Part shown: positions 18,331 through 28,182 of the stretch, in pieces
Layout: every line of letters starts with the position of its first letter
Numbering within the stretch: the first letter of the stretch is position 1
From: Paraglaciecola arctica BSs20135
GTDB lineage: Bacteria > Pseudomonadota > Gammaproteobacteria > Enterobacterales > Alteromonadaceae
Length of the DNA stretch: 64,000 nucleotides
Assembly: GCF_000314995.1 (NCBI RefSeq)
Contig: NZ_BAEO01000029.1
Coordinates: 115,458-179,457, forward strand
Reading direction: 5' to 3'
Notes under the pieces: model-generated
Told to the model about the DNA's origin: nothing
The model's database searches: none
What the model saw: only the letters and a program-made list of their open reading frames with translations
Position numbers and translations under genes: made by a program

Positions 18331-20244
18331 ATGGTCCCAAACAAAAAACCTCAAATAGATGCTTGGCTGGAAGTTGCAGAAAAAGATGTATTCAGCCAAA
18401 TCCGTCGTTACAGGTTGATGCAAATTTGTGGGGCAAGCGCATTCGGGTTAATGACTACCCTTATAGTGGCGAGAAGTATTACCTTAATAATTTTTACTGC
18501 TGGTCTAGGTTTTGTCTTAATGGCATTAGGCTTAGCTTTTAAACATAAAACCCTAGCTTCAGCTTATATTTTACTAGGCTCTTTAACCACCATGTTGTTC
18601 GCACTGGCGATAACGGGTGCAGGCTTATTTGATTTAGCGGTTCTTGGATACCCAGCATTGCTTATCTTCGCAGCTATTCTAGGCGGTGTGGGTTTATTTT
18701 TATCGGTTTTATCCTTTGTGATTGCCCAATGTGTATTTGTCGCTTGGCTAACGTTGCAGGGTATTATCACTCCGAATATTCCCACTTTAAGCTGGTCACA
18801 CCTAGTATTTATATTAGTGATTTTTGTCGTTACAGGGTTCAGTGTTTATATTTTGGTACATGATATTAAGCGCTTGATATTCTCATTGCAGCGTGAATAT
18901 TCCAAAGTAAAACAAAGCCAAGCAGAAATTCAACATATAGCTCATCACGATACTCTGACCAATTTACCTAACAGGTTTTATGGCGAAGAGTTGTTTTCAC
19001 AATCTTTAGTTGCCTGCCAGAAAAAACAACACAACCTTGCTCTCTTATTTTTTGATTTGGATAACTTCAAACCCGTAAACGATGCTCTAGGACATGCCGC
19101 CGGAGACCAATTACTGGAGCAACTTTCTCAACGCCTAAGCAAACTTTTACAACCAAACCAATATCTTATTCGTTTTGGTGGAGATGAGTTTCTGTTGCTG
19201 ACACCATGCACCAATGACCGCGCTCAATTAAATCAGTTAGCTGAATCCTTGATACAACAGTGTGCGGTTGAATTCCAAATATTACAAAATAAGGTCATTA
19301 TTTCTGCCTCGCTGGGAATAGCTTGCGCCCCAAAAGACGGTACCGACTTTAAACAACTGTGTCGTAGAGCAGACATTGCAATGTATCAGGCTAAAAAAGA
19401 GGGTCGCAATACCTATCACTATTACGATAAGAAACTGGAAAAAGCCAGCGATGACAAATTCAAATTGTTGCAATTGTTGCGCCCAGCTTTTAATGGAGCG
19501 CAGTTCAAACTTTATTATCAGCCTATGGTCAATTTGAGCAATGGTGAAATTACTACTGTCGAGGCACTATTACGATGGCCGCAACCCGACGGCACTATGA
19601 TAGGCCCCGATCAATTTATTCCGTTAGCTGAAAGTAGCGGTTTGATTAATGAATTAGGTCGTTGGGTGTTGCAGCAGGCATGTATTGGCTGTGCTCAGCA
19701 GAGGCGACTAGGCTATACAAACCTGCGAGTAGCTGTAAATTTATCAGTCATGCAATTCAAAGATGGGCATTTGCAAGACACTGTTAAGTCTGCATTACGA
19801 GATGCAGGATTGCCTCCAGAAGCGCTCGAGTTAGAGTTAACTGAATCATTGCTTATTGATGAAACTGAGCAAATTCAAAAACAACTCAAAGCATTAACTG
19901 CAATAGGCATCACTATAGCCATTGATGATTTTGGCACAGGTTATTCAAACCTTGGCTATCTTCGTAATTTTAACGCCACTACACTTAAAATCGACAGATC
20001 TTTTATTACCTCGCTGTGTGTTGCCAAGCATGACGAGTCACTTGTAAAAGCGATCATTAGTATGGCCGCAAGTCTTGGCTTAAAAACGGTAGCCGAAGGC
20101 ATAGAAGATGAGGCTACCCTTAACAAGCTTGTTGCTCTTGGTTGCGATATTGGCCAGGGATATTACTGGTCCAAACCTGTCCCAGAGAATGTTCTATCTG
20201 AACTACTGAGTAACCATCAACAACTCAGCAGCTCGGCGTTGTAG
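18331..20244 (+). CDS. Membrane GGDEF-EAL c-di-GMP protein
   Basis: 637 aa from ATG 18331, which has AAGG about 7 nt upstream; the longer frame from TTG 18250 is less likely. An N-terminal membrane domain with about six helices (30-185) is followed by GGDEF (RFGGDEFLLL, intact, no RxxD inhibitory site) and EAL (VEALLRW, VAVNLS, ELTES, IDDFGTGYSNL, LKIDRSF, AEGIE, GQGYYWSKP). All metal- and substrate-binding EAL residues are present, so it can plausibly hydrolyse c-di-GMP, and the cyclase motif is also intact. Which activity dominates cannot be judged. It is a single gene, convergent with the cytochrome operon. Confidence 0.92.
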   Translation: MVPNKKPQIDAWLEVAEKDVFSQIRRYRLMQICGASAFGLMTTLIVARSITLIIFTAGLGFVLMALGLAFKHKTLASAYILLGSLTTMLFALAITGAGLFDLAVLGYPALLIFAAILGGVGLFLSVLSFVIAQCVFVAWLTLQGIITPNIPTLSWSHLVFILVIFVVTGFSVYILVHDIKRLIFSLQREYSKVKQSQAEIQHIAHHDTLTNLPNRFYGEELFSQSLVACQKKQHNLALLFFDLDNFKPVNDALGHAAGDQLLEQLSQRLSKLLQPNQYLIRFGGDEFLLLTPCTNDRAQLNQLAESLIQQCAVEFQILQNKVIISASLGIACAPKDGTDFKQLCRRADIAMYQAKKEGRNTYHYYDKKLEKASDDKFKLLQLLRPAFNGAQFKLYYQPMVNLSNGEITTVEALLRWPQPDGTMIGPDQFIPLAESSGLINELGRWVLQQACIGCAQQRRLGYTNLRVAVNLSVMQFKDGHLQDTVKSALRDAGLPPEALELELTESLLIDETEQIQKQLKALTAIGITIAIDDFGTGYSNLGYLRNFNATTLKIDRSFITSLCVAKHDESLVKAIISMAASLGLKTVAEGIEDEATLNKLVALGCDIGQGYYWSKPVPENVLSELLSNHQQLSSSAL

Positions 20245-20272
20245 ACTGTATACAAGCGCGGTGTATACAGTC
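20244..20272. terminator. Inverted repeat between convergent genes
   Basis: GACTGTATACA and its exact complement with a 7-nt loop, starting at the last base of the GGDEF-EAL stop codon. It lacks a long T run. It probably ends transcription or protects the 3' end of the convergent transcripts. Confidence 0.6.
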
Positions 20273-20322
20273 ATATATAACCAACAATTGACCTAAAGGT
20301 AGCTAATAGCTCAAAGACTCAT

Positions 20323-21843
20323 TCAGCTCTTAACCTGCAACATATAATTCGCTACAGCTAACCGAGTTTCTGCATCCAAATAATTTTGTGGTGGCATTTC
20401 CGGGTAGTCATCACGTTTTTTAGTGGGACTATTTATGTAGTCAGCCACTCCTTGAGGGTTATCCATATACAATGCCTGAATAATTTGAACAGGTGGCCCT
20501 ATCATTCGTCCTGTATAAGTATGGCAACCGGCACATACGCCAAGGTAGGCAATTTTTCCTTTTTCACTTCCAGCAATAACTCGTGCAGCAACAGGTTCAT
20601 CCAAAATATAACTGTCGATCTCGCTTGTATTGGTAAATTCACATTCTGCCCAATCATTTACCCCTACAGTGACATAACGATGGCGGTTGATGATGCAACT
20701 ATCACGACTGGATCCAACCTGAATGATGTCGGGATTGTCCTGTTTAAATTCAGTTAGCATTAACGCTTTCACTTCATCGATAGTGTCATAACCGTTGTTT
20801 GCCATCAGGTTATTTAGGATCATAATTTTGTCTGGTACCGGATCTGATCCCGGGTCCATAGTAGTGTTTGGTGCGTTTTCATGATCGGTGATTATGATCG
20901 CCGCAGTTTTATTTCCGGTGATAATATTATCTTCGATGATGACTTCATCTGCAGCCATCACTAAAATGCCAGTGCCCGCTGGGATACCTGCAACCGTTGA
21001 CCCTGGGGCACCAAAGTTAGCAGTGTTATTGTCGGTGATAAAATTATTACGGATGATGACATCAAAGGTGGTTTTTATTGGCAAGCCAGGCGTAATAAAG
21101 GCCAAAATACCGCCGGTATTATTGTACACATAATTATTTTCCACTATCGCGTGGCGACTGTTCTCGATTTCAATACCAGCAACTGAGTCAAACACCACAT
21201 TATGGGCTACATGTATATTGTCACTCATGCCAATATAAATAGCGGCGTCTTCGATCCCTGATACCACATTATGTTCAACAATACCGTTTTGACCCAGTTG
21301 TGGGAAAATACCGTAAATTCCGGTATCAACAATAATATTGTTGCGAATTTCAAAGTTATTACCGGCCTGCCCCATGATGCCATTACCTTTGTATTTGGTA
21401 ATCAACAGATTTTCTACCACTATGTTGTTTCCAGAATACAAAATGGCATCATTCAGCACGCCCTTACCATCCATAGTTGCCCGTTTTCCTTGCTTAATAA
21501 CCCCGATAATCCGTATGTCGTCCTTATCTATATACACCGTTTCATGGTAGGTACCGGGCATAACCTGAATGGTATCTCCAGGGCTGGCTGCTTTTACGGC
21601 GTCCATAATTGAATCCCCTGATTTTACTACATGGGTCTGCCCTTCTTGGGATCTTACGGATACCGCAGATTTTTTGGTACTACTGCTCTGTTGCCCCAGA
21701 GTCTTGTCATACCCGCCCGAGTAACTAGCACCGTTGTGGCTATTGGTAATGACGGTTGTTCCCTCGCTCCCCTTGCCGAGATAAATTCCCCCAGCAAAAG
21801 CCGCTAATATTAAAGTTACCGTAATAATTTTGCTCGTCTGCAT
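20323..21843 (-). CDS. Exported parallel beta-helix / cytochrome c fusion
   Basis: 506 aa from ATG 21843, preceded by a GGGAG ribosome site; the frame extends upstream but that part overlaps the peroxidase gene. An N-terminal hydrophobic helix (5-25) exports or anchors it. Residues about 80-410 form a right-handed beta-helix of the pectate-lyase/NosD type, with many N-N-x-(I/V) rungs (IVENNYVYNNT, VIIRNNFITDN). The C-terminal 80 residues are a c-type cytochrome: CAGCH near 434-438 and a candidate Met ligand in PEMPPQN. Such folds usually bind polysaccharide; here the fused heme suggests redox chemistry or electron delivery. It is the third gene of an operon with a di-heme peroxidase and a c4-like cytochrome. 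Function unknown. Confidence 0.85.
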   Translation of the reverse strand: MQTSKIITVTLILAAFAGGIYLGKGSEGTTVITNSHNGASYSGGYDKTLGQQSSSTKKSAVSVRSQEGQTHVVKSGDSIMDAVKAASPGDTIQVMPGTYHETVYIDKDDIRIIGVIKQGKRATMDGKGVLNDAILYSGNNIVVENLLITKYKGNGIMGQAGNNFEIRNNIIVDTGIYGIFPQLGQNGIVEHNVVSGIEDAAIYIGMSDNIHVAHNVVFDSVAGIEIENSRHAIVENNYVYNNTGGILAFITPGLPIKTTFDVIIRNNFITDNNTANFGAPGSTVAGIPAGTGILVMAADEVIIEDNIITGNKTAAIIITDHENAPNTTMDPGSDPVPDKIMILNNLMANNGYDTIDEVKALMLTEFKQDNPDIIQVGSSRDSCIINRHRYVTVGVNDWAECEFTNTSEIDSYILDEPVAARVIAGSEKGKIAYLGVCAGCHTYTGRMIGPPVQIIQALYMDNPQGVADYINSPTKKRDDYPEMPPQNYLDAETRLAVANYMLQVKS

Positions 21844-21844
21844 C

Positions 21845-23068
21845 TTAATCTCCCGCTCTTGATAGTAATTTTTGATTATTATTTTTATGTAGCTTTTGAT
21901 AGTTATCATCCACTGGTGACAACCCCGATGGCACAGTTTCTGGCACTTTTGGGGTAAATGCTTCATCTGTTAATGTGCCAAGAAATTCCACAATCAGATC
22001 CATTTCATGCTCAGTTAAATTTGGCTCCCAAATATGCCAGTGGATTTGCAGTGTTTCGCCTTCAGGAATGGCATGCCCTCGCCCTTTGTTGTAAAACCCT
22101 ACAGTCTCTCGTAAATCATCAAAGTTACCTGCATGCATATAAGGTTTAGTTTTAACGATATTACGTAATGTGGGCACCTTAAATCCGCCCCTTAATTTGG
22201 CGGCTTGGTAGGTTTTCTGCGCTCCTATATCTAAGGGCCTTCCGTCTTTTTCAGGTACCCCGATAACAGCGATTTGATTATTGGTAAATAACGGTGGTTG
22301 ATGACATTCAGCACACCTAGCAACAAAGGATCTAAAAACATTTAGGCCGGCAATTTCGTTTTTATTTAACGCTTCATGGTAGCCATGAGCATAGCGGTCG
22401 TAGCGGCTATTGAGGGATATCAACGAACTTTGAAACGCTGTTAATGCACTAACAACCTGATCTAAGTCAATCTGTGACCGCAATGGATAAGTCTGTTTAA
22501 AAAGAGTCAGATAAGCGCTATTCCCATTAAGTGTTTCCAATAATTGTTCTGGGGAATTGGCCATTTCGTTAGCATCAAATAACGGGCCTACAGCCTGCTC
22601 TTCCAGAGTGCTAGCTCTAGCATCCCAATAAAACTTATCCAAAAATGCTACATTCCACAATGAAGGAGCAGAACGTGTTAGTTGTCGCCCATCAAATCCC
22701 TTGCTTCTGCCTAAACCATCACTAAAACCTTTGTCTGGCTGGTGACAACTGGCACACGACATCGAGCCATCTTTAGACAAAGCAGGGTCAAAAAACAAAA
22801 TTCGACCGAGATCAATTTGTTGTGGCGAAAAACCATCTCGGTGTTTGGGCAAAGACGTTTGTGTCCCCCCCACACCACGACCCTGTACCGAATCATACAA
22901 TTGATAAAAATTGACTAGTCGACATTGATTTTTTGCAGTTAATTCAAATCCTGGCGGACAAGAGTCTGAGAGCATAAATGCTGACAATGCTTCAGCCTTA
23001 ACCTGAAAAAACAACATAGATAACACTGCAGCACATAACCAGCTAGCAACTACAGTCAGGCGACACAT
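21845..23068 (-). CDS. Di-heme cytochrome c peroxidase (CcpA/MauG family)
   Basis: 407 aa with a signal peptide (about 1-26). Two c-heme sites: CASCHQPDKGFSD near 103 and CAECHQPPLFT near 248. PYMHAG near 305 corresponds to the PYMHDG motif whose Met ligates the high-potential heme in classical peroxidases; MauG has Tyr at that place. This favours peroxidase-like over MauG-like heme coordination. Periplasmic. The start codon overlaps the previous stop (TAATG at 23066-23070), and the beta-helix cytochrome starts 2 bp after its end, so the three genes form one operon. It could reduce peroxide or oxidise a partner such as the beta-helix protein; that is inference. Confidence 0.9.
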   Translation of the reverse strand: MCRLTVVASWLCAAVLSMLFFQVKAEALSAFMLSDSCPPGFELTAKNQCRLVNFYQLYDSVQGRGVGGTQTSLPKHRDGFSPQQIDLGRILFFDPALSKDGSMSCASCHQPDKGFSDGLGRSKGFDGRQLTRSAPSLWNVAFLDKFYWDARASTLEEQAVGPLFDANEMANSPEQLLETLNGNSAYLTLFKQTYPLRSQIDLDQVVSALTAFQSSLISLNSRYDRYAHGYHEALNKNEIAGLNVFRSFVARCAECHQPPLFTNNQIAVIGVPEKDGRPLDIGAQKTYQAAKLRGGFKVPTLRNIVKTKPYMHAGNFDDLRETVGFYNKGRGHAIPEGETLQIHWHIWEPNLTEHEMDLIVEFLGTLTDEAFTPKVPETVPSGLSPVDDNYQKLHKNNNQKLLSRAGD

Positions 23069-23688
23069 TATTTAGCTTGCTCGGAAATAAAGAACAAAAT
23101 GTCTTCAAGTTCTTGGTCTGAAACTGTTGTGGACATCATGGCCATCTGCCGACCCCATTTATCCTCTTGGTGCTGGCCCCGGATCCCTTGCTTAAAATTA
23201 GTCATTTGTCTGAGTAAATATTGAGGATCCAAAGCGGATAACTTAGGGGCGTTAAAGGAGATGTTTCCTTGCGCTTTGCCTCCATGACAGGCACCACATT
23301 TGGCTTGGTAGTAGCGCGAACCATTTTTTAAATCGCCATTTAGCTCAACATTAGCAGACACAGGCTTGAGTTGACTAATATAGACGGCTAGCACTTGTTG
23401 TTGCTCGTTTGTTATCAGTTTGGCAAATGGCACCATGGTTTTTCCGTGAATATCCTCAGCATGACTACCTCTGATGCCATTCGCGAAATGCTGCAGTTGT
23501 CGTTTTAAATACCAATCATATTGTCCAGCGATCGCTGGCGCATTCAAGGCTGGGTTACCTTGACCTTGCTCACCGTGACAAGCAGAGCAACTAGCATAAA
23601 TTTGCTGGGCATCATTGGCCTGGGCGTAAACATGGGTTATAACTCCAGCACAGCAGAGCGCCCTAATAATCCAATGTTTTATTCTCAT
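23068..23688 (-). CDS. Periplasmic di-heme cytochrome c4-like protein
   Basis: 206 aa. Signal peptide 1-22 (ends VYA|Q). Two class I cytochrome c halves, each with a heme motif: CSACHGEQGQGN near 33 and CGACHGGKAQGN near 131. Candidate Met ligands are in GKTMVPFA and in the MAMMS stretch. The arrangement matches cytochrome c4, which shuttles electrons in the periplasm. As first gene of the operon, overlapping the peroxidase start by one base, it is the likely electron donor or acceptor for the peroxidase. Confidence 0.9.
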   Translation of the reverse strand: MRIKHWIIRALCCAGVITHVYAQANDAQQIYASCSACHGEQGQGNPALNAPAIAGQYDWYLKRQLQHFANGIRGSHAEDIHGKTMVPFAKLITNEQQQVLAVYISQLKPVSANVELNGDLKNGSRYYQAKCGACHGGKAQGNISFNAPKLSALDPQYLLRQMTNFKQGIRGQHQEDKWGRQMAMMSTTVSDQELEDILFFISEQAK

Positions 23689-23856
23689 CTATAGCCCTTT
23701 TTAATTCTGAGTAATTAAAATGATGCTGGGACTATAGCGATCAAGATACACAAGAGCTTACTTAATACTGGAAAAAGCTGACGAATTTCAAAATCACTCA
23801 GCTTTTATATCAATCGGTCTATTGTTTATGGCGTTTGAGCAGTAAAACGTAGGATA

Positions 23857-24903
23857 TCAGTTAGTTAATGCCTGTTGGTTACGGTATTCGGTAGGCGTGA
23901 TCCCGTGTTTGTTTTTAAATGCTTTATTGAAGGAACTTAAACTACGGAATCCACTGTCTAGTGCCAGTGTTAACACCGGAAGTTGTTGATGTGCAGATTG
24001 CGACAAGTTCTCAGTGACTTCCTGGATACGATAAAAGTTTAAAAAGTCATTAAAATTACGATAATTTAGTTCACCATTAATGATCTGACGTAACTTGTAT
24101 TCATGTATCCCCAAGTGCCGGGAAAATACACTTATCGTAATGCCTTCTTGGCGATAGAGTTTTTCATTCAACATACATTCCAAAACTCGATTTAGTTCAG
24201 GTGAGTGTGCTTTTTTATGTAGGATATTTTGCGGTTTTTTAACTGGAGGATCAAATAAGGTTCCTTCTTTGAGAGAGAATAACAATAGGTTAACCGCGAT
24301 GGTCAACATGGTAAGTAGCACATATTTAACCATATTTAACCAACTCCACTGCAGGTTAAACAATTGCTCTACAACAATAACTACTACTAGGTAACAAGCA
24401 ATTAATCCAATCACACTGCCACGCATGTAACGTCTTTCCTGCACCAAATCGGCTTGCCAATTCTTGATGACAACCACAAGAGCATGACCAATCAGAACCA
24501 GCTCTAGGCCTAATGCTCCATAAGTGGCGAGTCCATAAAAAGCAGTAAATTGGCGTAAATCAAAGTTAAAGCCCAACTGAATTAGCGTCGAGATTGTAGG
24601 TATAAGCAATGTCATAGACGCGACGTAAAAATGCCAGCCCTTGAGTTCTTCACGATCCGAAAAAACACTGAGTGACACCAACCAAAAAACACCAGGTAGC
24701 GAGTTACCCGACAAGTATCCGGCCCACCAAACAATGGACATTTTGTTTAACGGACCAAAAAGGTCGCTTAACAAATAGCCACATCCACACAGCATTAATA
24801 AGGCAAACATCTTAATTGAGAGACTTTTCTTTAATAGTGGCAGCAGTAAAATAAAACAGAGTGCCATCTGTGCAAAGGCGAAATGTGCAAAAAATACTGA
24901 CAT
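23857..24903 (-). CDS. Membrane-embedded AraC-family regulator
   Basis: 348 aa. About seven hydrophobic helices (5-215), then a cytoplasmic AraC/XylS DNA-binding domain (about 235-345) with both HTH motifs: ISVFSRHLGIHEYKLRQIIN and LALDSGFRSLSSFNKAFKNKHGITPTEYR. Regulators of this shape are common in marine Alteromonadales and Bacteroidetes and couple a membrane signal to transcription. It sits between the cytochrome operon (168 bp downstream) and the TonB receptor (upstream), all on the same strand, and is the natural candidate regulator of both. Confidence 0.9.
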   Translation of the reverse strand: MSVFFAHFAFAQMALCFILLLPLLKKSLSIKMFALLMLCGCGYLLSDLFGPLNKMSIVWWAGYLSGNSLPGVFWLVSLSVFSDREELKGWHFYVASMTLLIPTISTLIQLGFNFDLRQFTAFYGLATYGALGLELVLIGHALVVVIKNWQADLVQERRYMRGSVIGLIACYLVVVIVVEQLFNLQWSWLNMVKYVLLTMLTIAVNLLLFSLKEGTLFDPPVKKPQNILHKKAHSPELNRVLECMLNEKLYRQEGITISVFSRHLGIHEYKLRQIINGELNYRNFNDFLNFYRIQEVTENLSQSAHQQLPVLTLALDSGFRSLSSFNKAFKNKHGITPTEYRNQQALTN

Positions 24904-24975
24904 AGTGTTTCTACTAGTTATGTATTAATTAATATTAATAACAACAGTAGCATTGCTATGAATTCAGACTCAACA

Positions 24976-25000
24976 TAAAAAATCCACCCTATAAGTGGAT
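24976..25000 (-). terminator. Rho-independent terminator of the TonB receptor gene
   Basis: On the minus strand ATCCAC-TTATAGG-GTGGAT is followed by a T6 run, just downstream of the receptor stop at 25014. Confidence 0.8.
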
Positions 25001-25013
25001 CTCATACTAATAG

Positions 25014-27635
25014 TTAAAAGCTGTACTTAAATTCCACGCCAACTTCACGACCACGGTTTATTCTGGCAAAAGGTGTGCCTATGGTGTTAGTGCTAATATT
25101 GCCAATTGACTCGACATAACGCTCATCAAATAGGTTACGTGCCCATAGTGCAGCCTCCATAGTCTCGTCGTGAGTAGCCACAGAGAATCGCGCGTTCAAC
25201 TTTTTTAGATCCTTCAGGTAATCCGGAATGGCCAATTCAAAGGCTTGAATATCAATACGTTGTGCGTTTGTGTTTTCAACAAAAACATAATCCAGATGTA
25301 CGTTTACCACAGCTAGATCAAAATTCGGAGCCCAATCAAGTGTGAGTGTATAGTTGGTGCTTGCATCTAACGAACGGCTCTGTTCTGGCAGTAGGATCCC
25401 ACTGCTGTCGTAGAATGAAGGAGCATCGATATCGGTATTGCGTATTTCTGTGACCATACCTAGGGTCAGTGAATCTGACGCCATCCAGCGCATATCAATT
25501 TCGAAACCGGCAATTTGTCGGTTTTCATTGATAATGGTGGGGACTGCGGTTGAACTGCCTGGTTGCTTCGATTCAACTGCAACCTGAAAGTTATCCAATT
25601 CGGTCTGATAATAACTGATGTTGGTTATCACACGTTCTCCGAGGACGGCTTTATAACCAACTTCAAAGTTACTAGAGTCTTCTGGTGCAAATGCAGATTG
25701 CCCTGCAGACTGGTCAATAGGCGATAGAGAGTCAAATCCACCAGACTTGTAGCCGGTTGAATAAGACGCAAATACCATTTGGTTTTTGTCAATCTGGTAG
25801 TTACTGACTAGTCGACCGGTAACTTTACTCCAAGAATCAGAAGCGCTTATATCAGCTTGCGAGAACAGCTGATTGCTGACTCCTGGTCTGGTTTCGGCAA
25901 AAGTGGTTGCGGGGATAAACCAACTGAAATCCTTTGAATCTTTTGAATAACGTAGACCAGCAATTAGATGCCACTTAGCAGTAAAGGCGTAATCTAGATC
26001 GGCAAATATGCCCCAATTAGTAAAATCTCCGGTATTGAAGATATTCTCTTGCCAAAACTGACCGCTGTGGCTGGGACCAAATATTTCAGGCACACCTAGT
26101 TGCTCAGAGACTAAGTCATAAGTTAAATCGCCAGTTTGCTGAACAATTTCACCATTGAGTGTTCCCCCCACCATGCCCAACGCTTGCAGTATAGGCTCGG
26201 CAAAACCTAACGCATTAAGTGCACCGGCCCACTCATCTGCATTCCAGAGATGATCAAGAGGAAAGCCTGAAGCGGCAAAGGTGCTATCAACAGCAGCTTC
26301 AAAAGTCACGCCTGGGCCAAATACTGCGGCGGCGGCTTCATCTGAATCTCCGCCTATTGCGGCTGCCAGTTGTTGGGCAACACCACCACGAATAGTATTG
26401 TTTAATTCACCAGTAGTTAACCGGGCAATGGTATCGGCGGTAAGGTTTAGCTCAGTTTGTTGAGATACATCCTCTTTGGAATAGGAAAAACCGGCCACGG
26501 CACTGACTTTATCACTAACATAATTGACTTGTAGTTCTGTATAAAAAATACTTGAATCTTCATTGTTCGAAGTATCTAAGTAGCGGCTAATCTGACCTGT
26601 TCCGTCTTCATCTTCCCGGTTCACTGTTTCCCAGTCACGATAACTGGTCACAAACTTCATTGACCAATAATCATCAAACTCGTGTAGAAACTTTGCGGTG
26701 ACGGCGTACATATCGCGACTTTCTAGCCCATTTCGCACATCATTTTCGACCCTATCGGCAAATGGATCGCTACCACCATTAAGGGCAAACTCACTAATAC
26801 CCACCGCCATAGGCGGGGCTTGATTAAGATCGTCAAGTTCGACTGATAATTGAAATTCACTGCTAGGTGCTACGTCCCACAACAATGAAATGCGAGCAGC
26901 CTGATGATCCAATGCACCGAGATCATGAATTTTAGAGTTATTATTCCACTCAGGTTCGGCGATATTTTTAACGAAACCATCTTGTGAGTTAGTCAGTAGG
27001 TTTGCCCGTATAAAAACAGCATCAGACAAGGCCACATTCACCATTGCTTCAGCACGCTTTAGGGAATCGGTTCCAAGGCTGAGTTTGACAAATCCCTCAC
27101 TGTCTTCGGTTGGTTTTTTGGGGATAATATTAACAACACCCATGGCGGCATTTCGGCCAAATAAGGTACCTTGGGGGCCTTTGAGCACCTCAATACGCTC
27201 TATATCAGAGAACAATACATTTTGCGCTGCCCTTGGCATATAAACATCATCATAAAAAGTCGCTGATGAAGGGTCACCGCCAACGGAAATATTGGGGCTG
27301 GATATACCGCGAATACTAACCCCTGCCTGTGTCACACTGCCATCACCAAAATCAAAACCTGGGATGAATTTATCTATATCACCCAACATAATAGAATTAC
27401 TTCTCTCTAGCAGAGCTGAACTAACAATCCCCACGGTAATAGGCACTTGCATTACGTTCTGCACTCTCTTTTGTGCGGTCACTTCGATCACTTCAAATGT
27501 GTTGTCTTCTTTATTCTCCTGAGCACTAACAGTGTGGCATGTTGACAAACATAGTACTGCCATAGAAACACATTGCGCAATAATGTGTTTTTTAGATTTT
27601 AGCGGCATAAGGCTGCTGGTTTTTGAAGTTCTCAT
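25014..27635 (-). CDS. TonB-dependent outer-membrane receptor
   Basis: 873 aa. Signal peptide about 1-38 (ends VSAQ), TonB box FEVIEVTAQ near 48-56, plug domain with the conserved block IERIEVLKGPQGTLFGRNAAMGVVNI near 145-170, then a 22-strand barrel ending in an aromatic residue (VGVEFKYSF). It takes up a large or scarce substrate across the outer membrane using TonB energy; the substrate is unknown. The plug is of the type often annotated as iron-complex or polycyclic-substrate receptors of the proteobacterial VIEVTAQK group, as is the receptor at 61350. It ends in a good terminator; AraC and cytochrome genes follow. Confidence 0.93.
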   Translation of the reverse strand: MRTSKTSSLMPLKSKKHIIAQCVSMAVLCLSTCHTVSAQENKEDNTFEVIEVTAQKRVQNVMQVPITVGIVSSALLERSNSIMLGDIDKFIPGFDFGDGSVTQAGVSIRGISSPNISVGGDPSSATFYDDVYMPRAAQNVLFSDIERIEVLKGPQGTLFGRNAAMGVVNIIPKKPTEDSEGFVKLSLGTDSLKRAEAMVNVALSDAVFIRANLLTNSQDGFVKNIAEPEWNNNSKIHDLGALDHQAARISLLWDVAPSSEFQLSVELDDLNQAPPMAVGISEFALNGGSDPFADRVENDVRNGLESRDMYAVTAKFLHEFDDYWSMKFVTSYRDWETVNREDEDGTGQISRYLDTSNNEDSSIFYTELQVNYVSDKVSAVAGFSYSKEDVSQQTELNLTADTIARLTTGELNNTIRGGVAQQLAAAIGGDSDEAAAAVFGPGVTFEAAVDSTFAASGFPLDHLWNADEWAGALNALGFAEPILQALGMVGGTLNGEIVQQTGDLTYDLVSEQLGVPEIFGPSHSGQFWQENIFNTGDFTNWGIFADLDYAFTAKWHLIAGLRYSKDSKDFSWFIPATTFAETRPGVSNQLFSQADISASDSWSKVTGRLVSNYQIDKNQMVFASYSTGYKSGGFDSLSPIDQSAGQSAFAPEDSSNFEVGYKAVLGERVITNISYYQTELDNFQVAVESKQPGSSTAVPTIINENRQIAGFEIDMRWMASDSLTLGMVTEIRNTDIDAPSFYDSSGILLPEQSRSLDASTNYTLTLDWAPNFDLAVVNVHLDYVFVENTNAQRIDIQAFELAIPDYLKDLKKLNARFSVATHDETMEAALWARNLFDERYVESIGNISTNTIGTPFARINRGREVGVEFKYSF

Positions 27636-28182
27636 CGTTTACCCCTATTTAGAGTTATTATTCTTTGAGCGACTATAAAAGTGCAAATAGATTAATACTT
27701 ACTAAAAATGAATAATAAACAGACGAATTTATCCATCAGGCTGACGGATTATTACAAAGCCCTTTAGAAATAGGCGGTTCAGAGTAATAATGACGTGAAT
27801 GCATTTGTAATAAAATTGTAAATATTTTGTACACTTTACTAGGAATGAGCACAATTTGGCTCGCTGTAAACAATCAGCTATATTCGATAAAATACAAATT
27901 TAACACATAGTAGAGCGAGTGGCTTATGCAAGGCCTTACTTGGCAGAGCCAAAATAATCAGCGGTGACTTTAAAGAGACGGTATGCTCCATTAGATGGTG
28001 AAAATATCGCAGCAGCTGTTATCAGGCGGCATACATTGAGTACCTAACATCAACCATTTGAATTGTTTAGTGCTGTTAGGAAAGCACTATGGCGACCGTC
28101 CTGTTAATTCAGCACTTTCAACAACCCTGCCCTCACAACTCCTTGCTCCAAATCCACTAAATAGCTTAGAGATGAAGATACA
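27636..28182. other. Intergenic region, no gene seen
   Basis: 547 bp upstream of the TonB receptor and downstream of the M50 gene. It contains a short GGCGACCGTCCTGTTAATTC stretch near 28091-28110 resembling the right end of the REP/MITE-like repeat found elsewhere in the window. Otherwise AT-rich and featureless to me. Confidence 0.4.

Noticed and set aside
20323..21966. Longer start for the beta-helix cytochrome gene at 21966
   Set aside because: It would overlap the peroxidase gene by 122 bp and place 41 residues before the signal helix; ATG 21843 has a strong GGGAG site.
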